The position numbers and the translations under genes were made by a program. The notes under the pieces are model-generated. The model made no database searches. It was not told where the DNA came from and saw only the letters and a list, made by a program, of their open reading frames with translations. From a bacterium (GTDB lineage Bacteria; Pseudomonadota; Alphaproteobacteria; Rhodobacterales; Rhodobacteraceae): a DNA stretch of 64,000 bases. The stretch spans positions 62,001-126,000 of the forward strand of contig WGOE01000012.1 of assembly GCA_016124195.1 (NCBI GenBank), read 5' to 3'. How positions within the stretch are numbered: position 1 is the stretch's first letter; each line of letters starts with the position of its first letter. Of this stretch, positions 17,595 through 26,663 are shown piece after piece.

Positions 17595-18580
17595 GCGGCC
17601 AGCGTGCCATAAAGCGGCGCCAGTTTCTGCACCACGCGGTAGGCCTGGATCAGACGGGCGGGCGGGATGTCGGGCTGGATGAAATGGCCGCCGTTGAAGA
17701 TGAAGCCGCCGCCCGGCGCATAGATGGCAAAGCGGTTGGTGATATATTCCTCCAGCGCCTCGCCTTCGAATTTCAAGAGCCCGTCGATCACGTCAAGGCT
17801 GCCGTAGATCGTCAGCTTGTCGCCCCATCTGGCCTTGACCTCCTTCGGGTCCATGCCGGCCGATTCCTGCACCGGGTGCCAGGAGGTGTAGCCCATCTCG
17901 ATGATGTCATCGACGACCTGCAGGATATAGCCGTCCGAATGCAGGTTGACGGGCAGGCCGCGCGACCGGGCGTGCTGGACCACGCGCATCGCATAGGGCT
18001 TGATCAGCTTGCGCCAGGATTTGGGGCTGAACAGCATGGTGCCGTTCGAGCCCCAATCGTCGGACAGCGTCATCATGTCCACCCCGGCCTCGACCAGATT
18101 GTCGACCTGGACGCACATCCAGTCGGCATATTTGTCGAACCAGGCCGCCATGCGGTCGGGATGACCGCCGAGGTTCATCCAGCAGTTCTCGATGCCAAGG
18201 AAGGACGACGTGCCTTCGACCATGCCCCAGCAATGTGCCAGAACACAGCGCTTGCCCTTGTGGTTGGTCACGGCGGTCGTGATGTTGGTGCCGCCGAAGT
18301 CGTAATTCCAGGCGGTGTAGTTCAGCCACTTCGGATCTTTGGGGTCCTCGAGCTGCAGGGTCTCCAGCTCCATGATGTCGAACTTGCGGCCGTATTGGTT
18401 GGGAAAGGGCATCAGACCCACAAAGACATCGACGCCGAATTCCTCGATGAACTTTTCGCGCGGGCCATAGTCGGCTTCCAGCCGGTCGAGGAACTGCTTT
18501 TGATAGAGCCAACAGTCGATCGGCGTCCGGTCCGTGGGGCGGCGGTTGATCGTGGCCATCACGCGGTCTAGCGAGTTCAT
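17591..18580 (-). CDS. Uroporphyrinogen decarboxylase (URO-D) family protein, methyltransferase-like branch
   Basis: A 329-residue TIM-barrel protein of the URO-D superfamily. It is unlikely to be HemE: it lacks the HemE opening motif and sits in a sugar operon. It resembles the branch that includes MtaA/CmuA/MtbA-type methylcobamide:thiol methyltransferases, with VDMMTLSDDWGSNGTMLFSP, NLHSDGYILQVVDDIIEMGY and GDKLTIYGSLDV. These contain the acidic/His residues where zinc ligands sit in that branch. The actual reaction is unknown. Overlaps of 4 bases at both ends tie it to the DUF4037 and GH78 genes. The reading frame continues to 18706 but ATG at 18580 is coupled to the upstream stop. Confidence 0.75.
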   Translation of the reverse strand: MNSLDRVMATINRRPTDRTPIDCWLYQKQFLDRLEADYGPREKFIEEFGVDVFVGLMPFPNQYGRKFDIMELETLQLEDPKDPKWLNYTAWNYDFGGTNITTAVTNHKGKRCVLAHCWGMVEGTSSFLGIENCWMNLGGHPDRMAAWFDKYADWMCVQVDNLVEAGVDMMTLSDDWGSNGTMLFSPKSWRKLIKPYAMRVVQHARSRGLPVNLHSDGYILQVVDDIIEMGYTSWHPVQESAGMDPKEVKARWGDKLTIYGSLDVIDGLLKFEGEALEEYITNRFAIYAPGGGFIFNGGHFIQPDIPPARLIQAYRVVQKLAPLYGTLAA

Positions 18581-19632
18581 GCTTGCTCCAATACCAACAT
18601 GCGGCGCCAGGCCGCGAGGTCCACACCGTCGACAAAGCCGGAATGGAAGCTTTCCCAATGGACCTGTTCCCATTGCGGGACCAGGGTCTTGATCTCGGCC
18701 GGACATTTCTGGATCAATTCGGCATAGGCGGATTCCAGAAGCCGGTAGCCCGAGGTTTCCGACACCTTGAAACGCGGATGCGGGGCGATCAAGCCGTCTT
18801 CGACCATGGCGGCGTCAAGGATGTCCGACATCTGGTAGAGGAGGGTCAGCTTCTCCTCCCAGGGGGTCGAAAGCTGCGGCGCGCGTTCGACGATATGGGC
18901 CAGACGCGGACCCATGCGGGGCAGCCGGTGGAACATCTCGGTCAGCCATTTGTCGTAAGGGTAATAGGTCTTGTCCAGCAGGAATGCCATCTGCACGCCC
19001 CAGCGCAGGGCGCGCGCAAAGGTGGTGGAGGCGTAAAGCACGTTGTCGCGCAGCAGGGCGCGCTTGAGCGCATAGACCCCCATGCCCGAGAAATAGCGCG
19101 ACCAATGCGCAAGGCGGCGCAGGCGGACGGGTTCGGGGTAATAGGCCTGCAGGGCGGTGCGGATCGCCGATAATTGGCCCGAGGGATCGTGCCAGACCTC
19201 GCCCGCCACCACATGGGTGATGTCCTCTTCGGGGATCTGCAGCCATTCGCTCAGGGTTCGCGGCGCTTGGGTCAGCCCGATGGTCGAGGCAAGATGCTGG
19301 TCGAGCGATGCCAGCGCAACACCCTTGGTGCGGGTATAGCCCTCGCGCAGGTTGCGCCCGCGCCAGACAGCGGGAAGTTCGGCGGCCAGCATGTCCTCGA
19401 TGGCGGCACCCTTGCCCGCCATGTCGGCCTGCGGCAACAGGATATTGACGCGCAGGCCAAAGTGATGGTCGGTCGAGTATTGATCGTCCAGCCGAAGCAC
19501 TTCAGAGCCATAGCCGTAAAATCCGGCGGCCATGCGGGCGGTCTCAGAGGGAAAGCGCGCCCGCAGCAGCGGTGCTACGACTTCGGTCCAGAACGCGTGG
19601 CTTTCGTCGATGATCGTATGCGGCTTTGCCAT
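18577..19632 (-). CDS. DUF4037 domain-containing protein (nucleotidyltransferase-like)
   Basis: A 351-residue protein of unknown function. The segment FYGYGSEVLRLDDQYSTDHH near residues 38-57 carries a GS...D..D pattern reminiscent of nucleotidyltransferase folds and is the hallmark of DUF4037. The second half is helical and includes the conserved HWSRYFSGMGVYALKRALLR and TTFARALRWGVQMAFLLDKT. It is the first gene of the trio leading into the URO-D-family and GH78 genes, coupled by a 4-base overlap. A large inverted repeat with candidate operators lies just upstream. A role linked to rhamnoside use is inferred only from position. Confidence 0.72.
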   Translation of the reverse strand: MAKPHTIIDESHAFWTEVVAPLLRARFPSETARMAAGFYGYGSEVLRLDDQYSTDHHFGLRVNILLPQADMAGKGAAIEDMLAAELPAVWRGRNLREGYTRTKGVALASLDQHLASTIGLTQAPRTLSEWLQIPEEDITHVVAGEVWHDPSGQLSAIRTALQAYYPEPVRLRRLAHWSRYFSGMGVYALKRALLRDNVLYASTTFARALRWGVQMAFLLDKTYYPYDKWLTEMFHRLPRMGPRLAHIVERAPQLSTPWEEKLTLLYQMSDILDAAMVEDGLIAPHPRFKVSETSGYRLLESAYAELIQKCPAEIKTLVPQWEQVHWESFHSGFVDGVDLAAWRRMLVLEQA

Positions 19633-19660
19633 GGTCCCGGCCTCCCCTCCGGTTCAAGAC

Positions 19661-19727
19661 CCACGAATTTTCTGCGAAATTTCCCCTTTGCGCCGGGTTT
19701 CCGTGATTTTTCGCAGAAAAATCGTGG
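19661..19727 (-). promoter_or_regulatory. Large inverted repeat with two TCGCAGAAAA sites between rhaI and the DUF4037 gene
   Basis: Arms of 19 bases (19661-19679 and 19709-19727) match at 18 of 19 positions. Each contains TCGCAGAAAA, on opposite strands (19668-19677 minus, 19711-19720 plus), and each is itself close to palindromic. The same ten bases occur once in the rhaR/rhaD control region. This may be a double operator or a hairpin in the rhaI-DUF4037 transcript; the arms fill most of the 97-base gap. Confidence 0.55.
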
Positions 19728-19729
19728 CG

Positions 19730-21010
19730 TCAGACGATGCCGGAAGAGGCGCCTTTCACCGCCGGACGCTCCTTGGCCTTGGCCGCCCGGTAGCCCGACG
19801 CCCGGTAGGCGGCAATCGGATCCAGCGCGCCCCCTTGCCGGACGCGCGCCTCGGCCAGGATTGGCGAGACATCGGTCAGATAGGCCTGTTTGAGCATGCG
19901 GTGCGCGGCCAGCACATCGTTGGCCGCCTGCGCCTCGGCCAGCGCCTTGCGGTCGACGAGGCTCGCCTGCACATAGGCGCGCGCGATTTCCATGGCCGAT
20001 GCCATCAGGCTTTCGATCGGGTCGGTCACATTGTGGCTCTGGTCGATCATATAGGCGAGGTCCAGCCCCTTGGGTTCGGCATCGACCAGTTCGTTGAACA
20101 CCAGAAACAGGCGGAACGGATCGACCGAGCCCGCATCCAGATCATCATCGCCATATTTGGAATCGTTGAAGTGAAAGCCTGCAAGCTTGCCCACATGGAT
20201 CAGCCGCGCCACGATCTGTTCGATATTGGTGTTGGGCGCGTGGTGGCCCAGATCGACGAGGCATTTTGCCTGCGGCCCCAGGGTCTGCGCCGCAATCAGG
20301 CTCGACCCCCAGTCCGAGATCACCGTGGAATAGAAGGCCGGCTCGTACATCTTGTGTTCGATATACATCGTCCAGTCGGTGGGCAGGCCGGCATAGATCC
20401 GCCCCATGGCCTCGAGGTAGTTCTCGAACATGCGGGCCATGTTCTGCTGGCCCGGGAAGTTGGTGCCATCGCCGATCCAGACCGTCAACGCCCGTGATCC
20501 AAGGGCGCGACCGATCTCGATGCATTCCAGATTGTGCTCGACGGCTTGGGTGCGGGTCATCTTGTTGGCATGGGCCAATGAGCCGAACTTGTAGCTGAGC
20601 GGCTGGTCCAGCTGATCCTGGAAGGTGTTGGAATTCACGGAATCGAAGCCAAGCTCATATTGGGCGGCTTCCTGACGCAGGGCGTTGTAATCGCTGACCT
20701 TGTCCCAGGGGAAATGCGGGCTGACGGTTCGGGTGCCGCGGGTCAGTTGCTGGATGACGCCGCAATCTGCCAGCTTGTCATGGATGTGGCGCGGTTCGCC
20801 CTCGCCCGGAAAACGGGCAAAACGGGTTCCGCCGGTGCCGACGCCCCAGGTCGGGACGGCGACGCTCCACGCCATGGCCCGGGCGGTCAGCGCCTCTATG
20901 TCCTGACCGCGCCGCGCCAGTTGCCGGGCGAGCGCGCCATAATCCTCGGCCTGCGCCGCGGCGCCGGCATGGTTGAGGCTGCCGATCAGGTCAAGGGAAA
21001 TGCCGCTCAT
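19730..21010 (-). CDS. rhaI: L-rhamnose isomerase (RhaI type)
   Basis: A 426-residue metal-dependent aldose-ketose isomerase that converts L-rhamnose to L-rhamnulose. It belongs to the rhizobial/Pseudomonas RhaI type rather than the enterobacterial RhaA. Metal-ligand regions are YIEHKMYEPAFYST, KCLVDLGHHAPNTN and GFHFNDSKYGDDDLD. The start at 21010 stands 3 bases after the rhaD stop, so rhaD and rhaI are co-transcribed. The C-terminal tail is rich in Ala/Lys. Confidence 0.93.
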   Translation of the reverse strand: MSGISLDLIGSLNHAGAAAQAEDYGALARQLARRGQDIEALTARAMAWSVAVPTWGVGTGGTRFARFPGEGEPRHIHDKLADCGVIQQLTRGTRTVSPHFPWDKVSDYNALRQEAAQYELGFDSVNSNTFQDQLDQPLSYKFGSLAHANKMTRTQAVEHNLECIEIGRALGSRALTVWIGDGTNFPGQQNMARMFENYLEAMGRIYAGLPTDWTMYIEHKMYEPAFYSTVISDWGSSLIAAQTLGPQAKCLVDLGHHAPNTNIEQIVARLIHVGKLAGFHFNDSKYGDDDLDAGSVDPFRLFLVFNELVDAEPKGLDLAYMIDQSHNVTDPIESLMASAMEIARAYVQASLVDRKALAEAQAANDVLAAHRMLKQAYLTDVSPILAEARVRQGGALDPIAAYRASGYRAAKAKERPAVKGASSGIV

Positions 21011-21013
21011 CGC

Positions 21014-23083
21014 TTACCTCGTGAAGGATACGGCATTGCCCGCATCCACGTTCAGGAAATTGCCGGTCGATTTGCTGGACAGATCGCTGGCGAAGAAGAA
21101 CACACCCTCGGCGATGTCTTCGGGGAAGACCGAGCGCTGCAACAGGCTGCGCTTGCGGTAGTGCTCCTCCAACTCGTCCACGGCGATCTTGTTGGAGGCG
21201 GCGCGTTGCTGGCTCCATTCGCCCTTCCAGATCTTGGATCCGCGCAGCACCGCATCGGGATTGACGACATTGACCCGGATGCCCAGCGGCGCGCCTTCCA
21301 GCGCCATGCAGCGGGCGAGGTGGATCTCGGCCGCCTTGGCCGTGCAATAGGCCGAAGCGCCGGGCGAGGCCGCGACGCCATTCTTGGACGATATGAAGAT
21401 CATCGACCCGCCCAGGCCTTGGGTCTTCATCACCCGGTACCCTTCGCGGCCCACAAGGAAATAGCCGGTGGACAGGATGTCCATCGTGCGGTTCCACATG
21501 GCCAGCGTGGTGTCCTCGACCGCCGCGGCCGAGGTGATGCCGGCATTGTTGACCAGCACATCCAGCCCGCCATACTCGGCCACGGTATGGTCGAGGGCGT
21601 GGATCACCTGATCTTCCGCCGTCACATCCATCAGGATGCCGCGCACCATGTCCTTGCCATAACGCTTGGCCAGACCGGCGGTCACTTCGTCCAGTGCCGT
21701 CTGGTCGATGTCGGCCAGCACCACATTGCAGCCCTCGCGCAGCAGGCGCTCGGCCGTGGCCGAGCCGATGCCGCCCGCACCGCCCGTGATGAAGGCCACC
21801 CGGCCCTGCATCGCCTTCGGTTTCGGCATGCGCTGAAGCTTGGCCTCCTCCAGAAGCCAGTATTCGATGTTGAATGCCTCCTGTTCGTCGAGGCCCTGAT
21901 ATTCTGAAACGCCGCTCGCGCCGCGCATCACGTTGATGGCGTTGACGTAGAATTCGGCCGAGATGCGGGCCGTGGCCTTGTCCTTGGCGAAGGACAGCAT
22001 GCCGACGCCGGGGATCAGGTAGATCACGGCGTTGGGGTCGCGCATGGCGGGCGAGTTCGCATGCTTGCAGCGGTCGTAATAGGCCGCGTAATCGGCGCGG
22101 TAGCCGGCGATCAGGCTGTCAAGCGTGGCGGCATCGGCATCTGCCGGCACGATCAGCGGCTTGATCTTGGTGCGCAGGAAGTGGTCGGGACATGAGGTGC
22201 CCAAGGGGGCCAGCGCCTCCAGCGCGTTCGAGTTCACGAACTCCAGCACCTCGGGCGCGTCGGTGAAATGGCCGGCCTTCATTTCGGATTTCGAAATCCG
22301 GCCACGGATCAGAGGCATCAGGCGGCGGGCGGTGGCGGCACGTTCGGCCGCGGGCAGGGCAGGGACCTTTTCCCCGCCGAAGACCGGACGCGTCACATTG
22401 GCGTCCAGCCAGACCGCCGCCTTGTTGATGATCCGCAGCGTCTGTTCGTAGCAGGCCTTCGCCGTCGGCCCCCAGGTGAACAGACCATGGCTGCCCAGCA
22501 CCAGACCCACCATGCCGGGGTTTTCCTCTGCCATCCGGCCCAGCTTGATACCGAGGTCGATGCCGGGGCGCTGCCAGGGCAGGTAGCCGATCTCGTCGCC
22601 GAAAATCTCTTGCGTCAGGCGGACCTGATCCTTCGAGGCCGCAATCGCGATCACCGCATCCGAATGGACGTGATCGACATGGGCATGCGGCACGAAGCCA
22701 TGCAGCCAGGTGTCGATCGAGGGCGCCCGCGGATTGAGGTTGAAGATGCAGTGGCCGAGCGCCTCGACCATCGCGTCCTCCTGATCGAGGCTCTTATACT
22801 GGGCGCGCAGCTGGAAGAGCTTGTCCATGTACAGCGTCGAAAAGCCGTCGAGCTTCATCGAACCGATGTCGCCGCCCGATCCCTTGACCCAAAGCACGCT
22901 CACGTCCGCGCCGGTCAACGGGTCCTTGGCCGCGACCTTGGCAGAGGTGTTGCCCCCGCCAAAATTGGTGATCCTAAGGTCCGACCCCAGAAGGTTCGAC
23001 CGGTAGAGGAGTTTGCCCGGCTCGTCGAGCGGGGCGGCGATGGCATCGTCCCACAGGGACTGGAGGAGAATGTTTTGGGTCAT
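21014..23083 (-). CDS. rhaD: Bifunctional rhamnulose-1-phosphate aldolase / lactaldehyde dehydrogenase (SDR)
   Basis: A 689-residue fusion. Residues 1 to about 410 are a class II aldolase: H133, H135 and the neighbouring HVDHVH give the zinc site, with H199 in LGSHGLF. Residues 425-689 are a short-chain dehydrogenase with TGGAGGIG at 433-440, NNAGIT, and AYCTAKAA as the YxxxK site. The aldolase splits rhamnulose-1-phosphate to DHAP and L-lactaldehyde, and the dehydrogenase oxidises lactaldehyde to lactate. The frame could open at 23113 or 23119, but 23083 gives the usual MTQN start; this choice is not firm because the ribosome site is weak. It is divergent from rhaR. Confidence 0.93.
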   Translation of the reverse strand: MTQNILLQSLWDDAIAAPLDEPGKLLYRSNLLGSDLRITNFGGGNTSAKVAAKDPLTGADVSVLWVKGSGGDIGSMKLDGFSTLYMDKLFQLRAQYKSLDQEDAMVEALGHCIFNLNPRAPSIDTWLHGFVPHAHVDHVHSDAVIAIAASKDQVRLTQEIFGDEIGYLPWQRPGIDLGIKLGRMAEENPGMVGLVLGSHGLFTWGPTAKACYEQTLRIINKAAVWLDANVTRPVFGGEKVPALPAAERAATARRLMPLIRGRISKSEMKAGHFTDAPEVLEFVNSNALEALAPLGTSCPDHFLRTKIKPLIVPADADAATLDSLIAGYRADYAAYYDRCKHANSPAMRDPNAVIYLIPGVGMLSFAKDKATARISAEFYVNAINVMRGASGVSEYQGLDEQEAFNIEYWLLEEAKLQRMPKPKAMQGRVAFITGGAGGIGSATAERLLREGCNVVLADIDQTALDEVTAGLAKRYGKDMVRGILMDVTAEDQVIHALDHTVAEYGGLDVLVNNAGITSAAAVEDTTLAMWNRTMDILSTGYFLVGREGYRVMKTQGLGGSMIFISSKNGVAASPGASAYCTAKAAEIHLARCMALEGAPLGIRVNVVNPDAVLRGSKIWKGEWSQQRAASNKIAVDELEEHYRKRSLLQRSVFPEDIAEGVFFFASDLSSKSTGNFLNVDAGNAVSFTR

Positions 23084-23215
23084 GGGTGAAAGGCTAGGAC
23101 TGCAAACGATCATCGTCAATCAAAATTGCGCATACTGCATCGCAGAAAACATACTGCAATGCGGCATTACGATTGTTTGTTGACGGATATGAGCGATTCT
23201 GACTAACCTCACCAA
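23084..23215. promoter_or_regulatory. Divergent rhaD/rhaR control region
   Basis: 132 bases between divergent genes. CATACTGCA occurs twice in direct orientation 19 bases apart (23131-23139 and 23150-23158), and TCGCAGAAAA lies between them at 23140-23149. An imperfect inverted repeat, GTCAATCAAAATTG near 23115 and its partner near 23171-23184, brackets the block. TTGACG at 23180-23185 is a possible -35 for rhaR. Direct repeats about two helical turns apart fit binding by a DeoR-family oligomer. Confidence 0.6.
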
Positions 23216-24016
23216 ATGCATGAACGTGAAAGATGGCAACTCATTCTGAACCGGCTGCGGGAACGCGGGATCGTCCGGGTGAACGATCTGGCGGGATTGA
23301 CCGGAGCCTCGCTGGCCACGCTGCGCCGCGATCTGGCGCGGCTGGAGGATCAGGGGCAATTGCGCCGGGTCCATGGCGGGGCCGAGACGGCCGAAGTCTC
23401 GGGTCAGGGCGATCTGACGGCGGCCTCTTTCGGGGCCAGCCAGACGACCAATGCCGAAGCCAAGCTCGCCGTGGCGCGCAAGGCGGCAAGCCTGTGTTCG
23501 GATGGCGATTCCATCATCCTGAACGCGGGTTCGACCACCTGGTTCATGGCGCAGTGCCTGCGCCAGCACCGGATGCAGGTCCTGACCAACTCCTTCCCCA
23601 TCGCACAGGAACTGATCGCCAACTCGGGCAATCGGGTCGTGCTGCCGGGGGGCGAGCTTTACCGCGAGCCGGGCATCATCCTGTCGCCGTTCGAAGAGGA
23701 TGCGATCCAGCATTTCGCGGCCGGCAAGATGTTCATGTCCTGCTATGCGATCACGCCGATGGGGGTGATCGAAAGCGATCCCCTGATCGCGCGGGCCGAG
23801 GCCAAGCTGCTGTCGCGCGCTGAAAAGCTGATCGTGATAGCGGATTCATCGAAATTCGAGGCGCGGGGCAACATGGTCGTGTGCCCTCTGGCCCGGGTGT
23901 CGACGGTGGTGACCGATGCGGGCGCGCCGGCCGACATGGTGGATCATCTTCGGGGGTTGGGGGTGGAGGTCCTCATCGCCGAGGCTGAACGGGAGACGAA
24001 GCTTTCGGCGGCTTGA
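23216..24016 (+). CDS. rhaR: DeoR family transcriptional regulator of the rhamnose locus
   Basis: A 266-residue repressor of the DeoR/GlpR type. The helix-turn-helix spans about residues 6-57 ([47 protein letters not shown]). The C-terminal sugar-phosphate-sensing domain shows [20 protein letters not shown] and [10 protein letters not shown]. Its position, divergent from rhaD and 31 bases before rhaS, matches the known Rhizobium leguminosarum order rhaR-S-T-P-Q-U, where RhaR is a DeoR-type negative regulator. The inducer is probably rhamnulose or its phosphate. Confidence 0.88.
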   Translation: MHERERWQLILNRLRERGIVRVNDLAGLTGASLATLRRDLARLEDQGQLRRVHGGAETAEVSGQGDLTAASFGASQTTNAEAKLAVARKAASLCSDGDSIILNAGSTTWFMAQCLRQHRMQVLTNSFPIAQELIANSGNRVVLPGGELYREPGIILSPFEEDAIQHFAAGKMFMSCYAITPMGVIESDPLIARAEAKLLSRAEKLIVIADSSKFEARGNMVVCPLARVSTVVTDAGAPADMVDHLRGLGVEVLIAEAERETKLSAA

Positions 24017-24047
24017 GGCCGAACTGAAAATCAAAGGGAGGATGACA

Positions 24048-25091
24048 ATGAAACTGACGAAATTGGGCGTCGCGATCACGATGGCGGCCGGGCTTCTGGG
24101 CTCGACTGCGATGGCCGAGGTGATCGAGGCCAAGCCGGGCCAGGCGGTGAACATGGTGCTCTTGCCCAAGTTCCTGGGCGTGGCCGTGTTCGACCAGGCC
24201 GACCGCGGCGCGCAAGAGGCCGCCAAGGAACTGGGCAACACCGGGACCTATCAATACGAAGGCCCGACGCCGGAAAACTCGGCCGCTGGCCAGATCGAGA
24301 TGCTGACGACCGCCACCACGCAAAAGCAGGGTGTGGTGATGATCTCCAACAACGCCGGCGACCAGATCGCGCCCACCGCCGAGGCCGCGCAGAAGGCCGG
24401 CACCAAGGTCGTGACCTGGGACAGCCCGATCCCGTCGGGCAAGGGCGAAAGCCTGTTCGTGGCGCAGGTGGACTTCGGTTCGATCGGCACCGTGATGGCG
24501 GACATGGTCTATGACGAGGCGGGCGGCAAGGGCGAATTCGCCGTGCTGTCGGCCAGCCCCGATGCGGCCAACCAGAATGCCTGGATCGACGCCATGAAGA
24601 AGGTTCTGGCCTCGGATGCCAAGTACAAGGACCTCAAGCTGGATGACGTGGTCTATGGCAATGACCAGTCCGAGGAATCCTACAACCGCGCCCTGGGGCT
24701 GGTGGACAAGTATCCGAACCTCAAGGTGATCATGGCGCCGACGACCGTGGGGATCGTGGCGGCCGCCAAGGCCATGCAGGACGAAAAGCTGTGTGACAAG
24801 GTCAAGGTTTCGGGCCTGGGTCTGCCGGCGGAAATGGTCAGCTACACGATGAACGGCTGCGCGCCGGAATTCGCGCTGTGGAGCTTTGTCGACCTTGGCT
24901 ACCTGACCTACTACACCAGCTACATGCTGGCGACCGGCTCTCTCAAGGGCGAGATCGGCGAAGAGTTCAAAGCCGGCCGCATGGGCACGATGAAGATCGA
25001 CGCCGACCCGGGCCGCCCCGGCGCCAAGCGCGTGCTGATGGGGCCGTTCACCGTCTACAACAAAGACAATGTCGAAGCCGCCGCGAAGTAA
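24048..25091 (+). CDS. rhaS: Rhamnose ABC transporter, periplasmic substrate-binding protein
   Basis: A 347-residue periplasmic binding protein of the ribose/galactose type (Peripla_BP_4). The signal peptide covers 1-23 ([20 protein letters not shown], cut after AMA). The mature protein begins [30 protein letters not shown] and [10 protein letters not shown] are typical rhamnose-binding segments. GGGAGG at 24036-24041 favours the ATG at 24048 over one at 24042. It stands 31 bases after rhaR and is followed by a hairpin before the ATPase gene. Confidence 0.92.
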   Translation: MKLTKLGVAITMAAGLLGSTAMAEVIEAKPGQAVNMVLLPKFLGVAVFDQADRGAQEAAKELGNTGTYQYEGPTPENSAAGQIEMLTTATTQKQGVVMISNNAGDQIAPTAEAAQKAGTKVVTWDSPIPSGKGESLFVAQVDFGSIGTVMADMVYDEAGGKGEFAVLSASPDAANQNAWIDAMKKVLASDAKYKDLKLDDVVYGNDQSEESYNRALGLVDKYPNLKVIMAPTTVGIVAAAKAMQDEKLCDKVKVSGLGLPAEMVSYTMNGCAPEFALWSFVDLGYLTYYTSYMLATGSLKGEIGEEFKAGRMGTMKIDADPGRPGAKRVLMGPFTVYNKDNVEAAAK

Positions 25092-25114
25092 TCCGCGCCG
25101 ATTTCAACATCTTG

Positions 25115-25147
25115 CAGGGTCGCCACTGCGGCGGCCCTGTCTTCTCC
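25115..25147 (+). terminator. Intra-operon hairpin after rhaS (attenuator or mRNA stabiliser)
   Basis: Stem CAGGGTCGCC / GGCGGCCCTG (10 bp with one G-U) and a 5-base loop, followed by TCTTCTCC. Hairpins at this position often let the binding-protein message accumulate above that of the membrane subunits. Confidence 0.55.
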
Positions 25148-25166
25148 TGCACGCTGGAGCCTGCCC

Positions 25167-26663
25167 TTGGCCGTTCTTGAACTGCAAAACGTCTCGAAAA
25201 GTTTTGCCGCCACTGCGGCGCTGAAGGACATGAACCTCGCGATCGAACCCGGCGAGATCCATGCCATCGTGGGCGAGAATGGCGCGGGCAAATCCACGCT
25301 GATCAAGATCATGACCGGGGTTCACCAGCCCGATGCCGGCCAGATCCGCGTCGAGGGCGCCGCGGTTGCCGTGCGCTCGACCCAAGAAGCGCAGAGCCTC
25401 GGGATTGCCGCGATCTATCAGGAACCCATGGTCTTTCCCGATCTGGACGTGGCCGAGAACATCTTCATCTCGAACCGGGCCGAGGGCGCCTTCATGAACT
25501 GGAAGCGCATCTATGCCGCGGCCGCGCGCCTCATTGAACAGCTGGGCGTCACGCTGGACGTGCGCAGGGCCGCCTCTGGCCTGACGCTGGCCGAACAGCA
25601 GACGGTCGAGATCGCCCGCGCCCTGTCGCTGAACGTCAAGGTCCTGATCATGGACGAGCCAACCGCCAGCCTTTCGGCGCATGAGGTGGCGCGGCTTTTG
25701 AAGATCGCCCGCGCGCTCAAGGCCAAGGGGGTCGCGGTGATCTATATCTCGCACCGGCTGGACGAGATCTTCGAGGTGGCCGACCGGGTGACGGTGATCC
25801 GCGACGGCCAGCACATCTCGACCAAGCCGATTGCCGAGGTCACGCCAGACGGTCTGGTCAAGGACATGGTCGGCCGCGCGGTTGACACCCATGCCGTCAA
25901 GACCGCCGCCAACCCGCATGGGCCCGCCGTGCTGCGGCTGGAAAACCTTGGCCGCGCCGGCGTCTTTTCCGGCATCGGTTTCGATCTGTCGGCGGGCGAG
26001 GTCCTGTGTTTTGCGGGCCTTGTCGGCGCGCGGCGCACCGATGTGGCGCTGGCGCTTTTCGGCATCGCGCCGGCCACCGAAGGCCGCATTCTGATCGACG
26101 GGGCAGAGGCCACGATCCGCACCCCGCAAGAGGCGATGGCGCGCGGCATCGCCTATGTGTCCGAGGACCGGCGCAAGCTGGGGCTCGCGATGACCCTGCC
26201 GATCTATGCCAATATCTCGCTGGCCAGCCTGAAAAAGCTCCTGGGCGGCCTTGGCCTGATCGACCGCGGCGCCGAGATCGCCATGGCCGAGACCTACCGC
26301 ACGCAACTGGCGATCAAGTCGCCCGACGTGCGGGTCGAGGTCGGCAAGCTGTCGGGCGGCAATCAGCAAAAGGTCATGCTGGCCAAGTGGCTGGAAACCA
26401 AGCCGCGCATCCTGATCTTTGACGAGCCGACGCGCGGTGTCGATGTGGGCGCCAAGGCCGAGGTGCACAACATCATCCGCCAGCTGGCATCCGAGGGCGT
26501 GGCGGTTCTGGTCATCTCGTCCGACCTGCCCGAGGTGCTGGCCTTGGCCGACCGCGTTCTGGTGATGCGCGAAGGCGCGCAGGCCGGCATCCTGGACATC
26601 GCCGAGGCCACGCAGGAACGGGTCATAGGCCTTGCCGCCGGGCGAGAGGCGCGGGTGGCATGA
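25167..26663 (+). CDS. rhaT: Rhamnose ABC transporter, fused ATP-binding protein
   Basis: A 498-residue double nucleotide-binding protein of the RbsA/MglA kind. Domain 1 has Walker A GENGAGKST at 36-44, the signature-like LTLAEQQTVEIA and Walker B VLIMDEPTA. Domain 2 has a degenerate P-loop (FAGLVGARRTDVAL) but a good signature LSGGNQQKVMLAKWL and Walker B ILIFDEPTRGVDVG, as is normal for this group, so one ATP site is likely non-catalytic. Translation appears to begin at TTG (25167) with GGAG upstream. The stop overlaps the ATG of the next gene. Note that rhaT here means the ABC ATPase of the rhizobial system, not the E. coli proton symporter. Confidence 0.92.
   Translation: MAVLELQNVSKSFAATAALKDMNLAIEPGEIHAIVGENGAGKSTLIKIMTGVHQPDAGQIRVEGAAVAVRSTQEAQSLGIAAIYQEPMVFPDLDVAENIFISNRAEGAFMNWKRIYAAAARLIEQLGVTLDVRRAASGLTLAEQQTVEIARALSLNVKVLIMDEPTASLSAHEVARLLKIARALKAKGVAVIYISHRLDEIFEVADRVTVIRDGQHISTKPIAEVTPDGLVKDMVGRAVDTHAVKTAANPHGPAVLRLENLGRAGVFSGIGFDLSAGEVLCFAGLVGARRTDVALALFGIAPATEGRILIDGAEATIRTPQEAMARGIAYVSEDRRKLGLAMTLPIYANISLASLKKLLGGLGLIDRGAEIAMAETYRTQLAIKSPDVRVEVGKLSGGNQQKVMLAKWLETKPRILIFDEPTRGVDVGAKAEVHNIIRQLASEGVAVLVISSDLPEVLALADRVLVMREGAQAGILDIAEATQERVIGLAAGREARVA

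Noticed and set aside
17591-18580. Annotation of the URO-D-family gene as hemE
   Set aside because: HemE-specific start motifs are absent and the gene is embedded in a rhamnoside operon.
18577-19632. DUF4037 protein and the distant HEPN-like protein as an HEPN-MNT toxin-antitoxin pair
   Set aside because: The genes are about 38 kb apart with different base composition; such pairs are normally adjacent.
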